Shown here one piece after another: positions 6,046-6,748 of a stretch of DNA of 6,748 nt. A model generated the notes under the pieces. The model searched no databases. It was not told the DNA's origin and saw only the letters and a program-made list of their open reading frames with translations. The stretch comes from Synergistaceae bacterium. Lineage in GTDB: Bacteria; Synergistota; Synergistia; Synergistales; Synergistaceae. The stretch is from contig JAISWP010000107.1 in NCBI GenBank assembly GCA_031271065.1, forward strand, positions 1-6,748, given 5' to 3'. Numbering within the stretch: the first letter of the stretch is position 1; the number at the start of each line of letters is the position of its first letter. The translations under genes and the position numbers were made by a program.

Positions 6046-6537
6046 TTGAGTAACAGAGAGAGGGCAGACAGAAGAGCGGGACCCGCGGACCCGCGGGCGC
6101 GCGGCGGCGCGGGGCGGAGGTTTCTTTCCAGGGCGCGCGCCGGCAGTTCTCTTATAGAGATGCTGGTCGCCCTCGTCGTGCTGGGTGTCGTGCTCATTTC
6201 AATGGTGGGGATGTTTCTGATCTCCCGCGCGGCCATATATACCAAGGAGGACGAGACGGCAAACGCCATCGCCCTGAGATATCTCGAAGAGTGCGAGTCA
6301 CTTCCGTTCGCTGCCTTGGCGGACGAAGATTTTACAGCCACCGAGACCTTCGCCAATGGAAAATACACGGCGGAAGCGGAAACGACAGCGGTAGACCCCG
6401 ATGACAGCGGCGGAGCTTATTCGGCGACAATAACGGTCACTGTCACCTGGCAGGCGGCCGGAAGCGGCGAACGGTCCATCAGCCTGGAACGCGTCATCAG
6501 CGCCGGCGGCCATAAGAACGTCGGGGAATTGAATTGA
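6046..6537 (+). CDS. PilV-like minor type IV pilin / pseudopilin precursor
   Basis: A 163-residue prepilin. The class III signal sits at RARAG then SSLIEMLVALVVLG: cleavage by prepilin peptidase after G33, Glu at mature position 5, then about 20 hydrophobic residues for membrane storage and filament packing. The rest is a small globular domain with late beta strands (ATITVTVTW) typical of PilV-like minor pilins, which prime or decorate type IV pili or type II secretion pseudopili. The leader of about 33 residues is long and very basic; most are well below 25. Start choice: TTG at 6046 lies 5 bases after AGAGGTGG (6033-6040), better placed than the GTG at 6037, which falls inside that site; the GTG would add three residues. 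The leader DNA near 6076-6097 is palindromic and GC-rich. A related gene follows 8 bases after the stop, so the two are co-transcribed. Confidence 0.85.
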   Translation: MSNRERADRRAGPADPRARGGAGRRFLSRARAGSSLIEMLVALVVLGVVLISMVGMFLISRAAIYTKEDETANAIALRYLEECESLPFAALADEDFTATETFANGKYTAEAETTAVDPDDSGGAYSATITVTVTWQAAGSGERSISLERVISAGGHKNVGELN

Positions 6538-6545
6538 AGGGGCGG

Positions 6546-6748
6546 ATGTTCGTGAAAAAAAGGCGCAGAGGATTTTCTCTCATAGTCGTTCTGATAGTTT
6601 CGCTGCTGGGGCTTGCCATAGTCGGGGCGACGGTGCAGATGACTTTTTTGAGCAGCGGGGCGGGAAGGTTCGCCGCTTCCGGCGTCGATAAATACAATTT
6701 CCTGCAGGACGCGGTCGAAGAGGGCAAAGCTCATCTCAAAAAGCTCGC
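6546..6748 (+). CDS. PilX/GspK-like minor pilin, 5' part
   Basis: 67 codons run to the window edge without a stop. A short basic leader (KKRRRG) precedes FSLIVVLIVSLLGLAIVG, a prepilin-type hydrophobic N-terminus, and a following polar segment with YNFLQDAVEEGKAHL. The mature residue 5 is Val, not the usual Glu. Lack of Glu5 is typical of the GspK/PilX minor subunits that cap the filament tip, so that is the likely type, though the body of the protein is outside the window. Start: ATG at 6546 is annotated, but GTG at 6552 (two codons later, giving MKKRRRG) is 9 bases from AAGGGG at 6537-6542 and may be the true one, as ATG is only 3 bases away. It belongs to the same operon as the PilV-like gene. 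Confidence 0.75.
   Translation, partial: MFVKKRRRGFSLIVVLIVSLLGLAIVGATVQMTFLSSGAGRFAASGVDKYNFLQDAVEEGKAHLKKL

Noticed and set aside
5991..6368. Minus-strand open frame antisense to the pilin start
   Set aside because: Ser/Arg/Ala-rich shadow of the pilin gene; the plus strand has an unmistakable prepilin signal and ribosome site.

Overview
The window looks like ordinary chromosome from a fairly GC-rich bacterium. Several features would fit the Synergistota: a Liv-type branched-chain amino acid transporter, a DHH-family protein annotated elsewhere as an exopolyphosphatase, a short single-domain Ppx/GppA protein, and frequent ATA (Ile) and AGG/AGA (Arg) codons despite the GC content. This placement is my inference from gene content and codon feel, with moderate-to-low confidence. 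There are no rRNA or tRNA genes, no CRISPR array, no insertion sequence and no phage gene.

Left part (1-3463). The window opens inside the 3' part of livF, the second ATPase of a branched-chain amino acid ABC importer, reading rightward. It converges, across a 63-base gap, on a leftward gene for an HD-GYP domain protein. That protein has a degenerate active site: the His of the HD dyad is Phe and the Pro of GYP is Glu. Divergent from it, across a 164-base regulatory gap holding a perfect 7-bp inverted repeat, is a gene for an unusual membrane-tethered protein. It has about 135 cytoplasmic residues, one transmembrane helix, then a LivK-like type 1 periplasmic-binding domain outside the membrane. 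The topology suggests a sensor or assembly subunit rather than a soluble transport receptor.

Middle part (3464-5554). A candidate promoter precedes a DHH/DHHA1 phosphoesterase gene. That gene ends at a strong intrinsic terminator, and only about 25 bases later comes a Ppx/GppA-family gene with a TTG start. The two genes encode unrelated phosphohydrolase folds, both of which have been linked to polyphosphate or nucleotide second messengers, and they are probably only weakly co-transcribed.

Right part (5555-6748). A gap of about 490 bases without a convincing gene is much more AT-rich than its surroundings through its centre. It carries several -10-like boxes, two odd palindromes sharing one core, and possible RNA structure. 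It leads into what looks like a type IV pilin-like operon: a PilV-like minor pilin with an unusually long basic leader, then a PilX/GspK-like protein whose 5' end alone lies in the window.

The most noteworthy items are the tethered binding protein with its cytoplasmic domain, the degenerate HD-GYP protein divergent from it, and the AT-rich leader before the pilin genes. I found no clearly new defence or mobile system.
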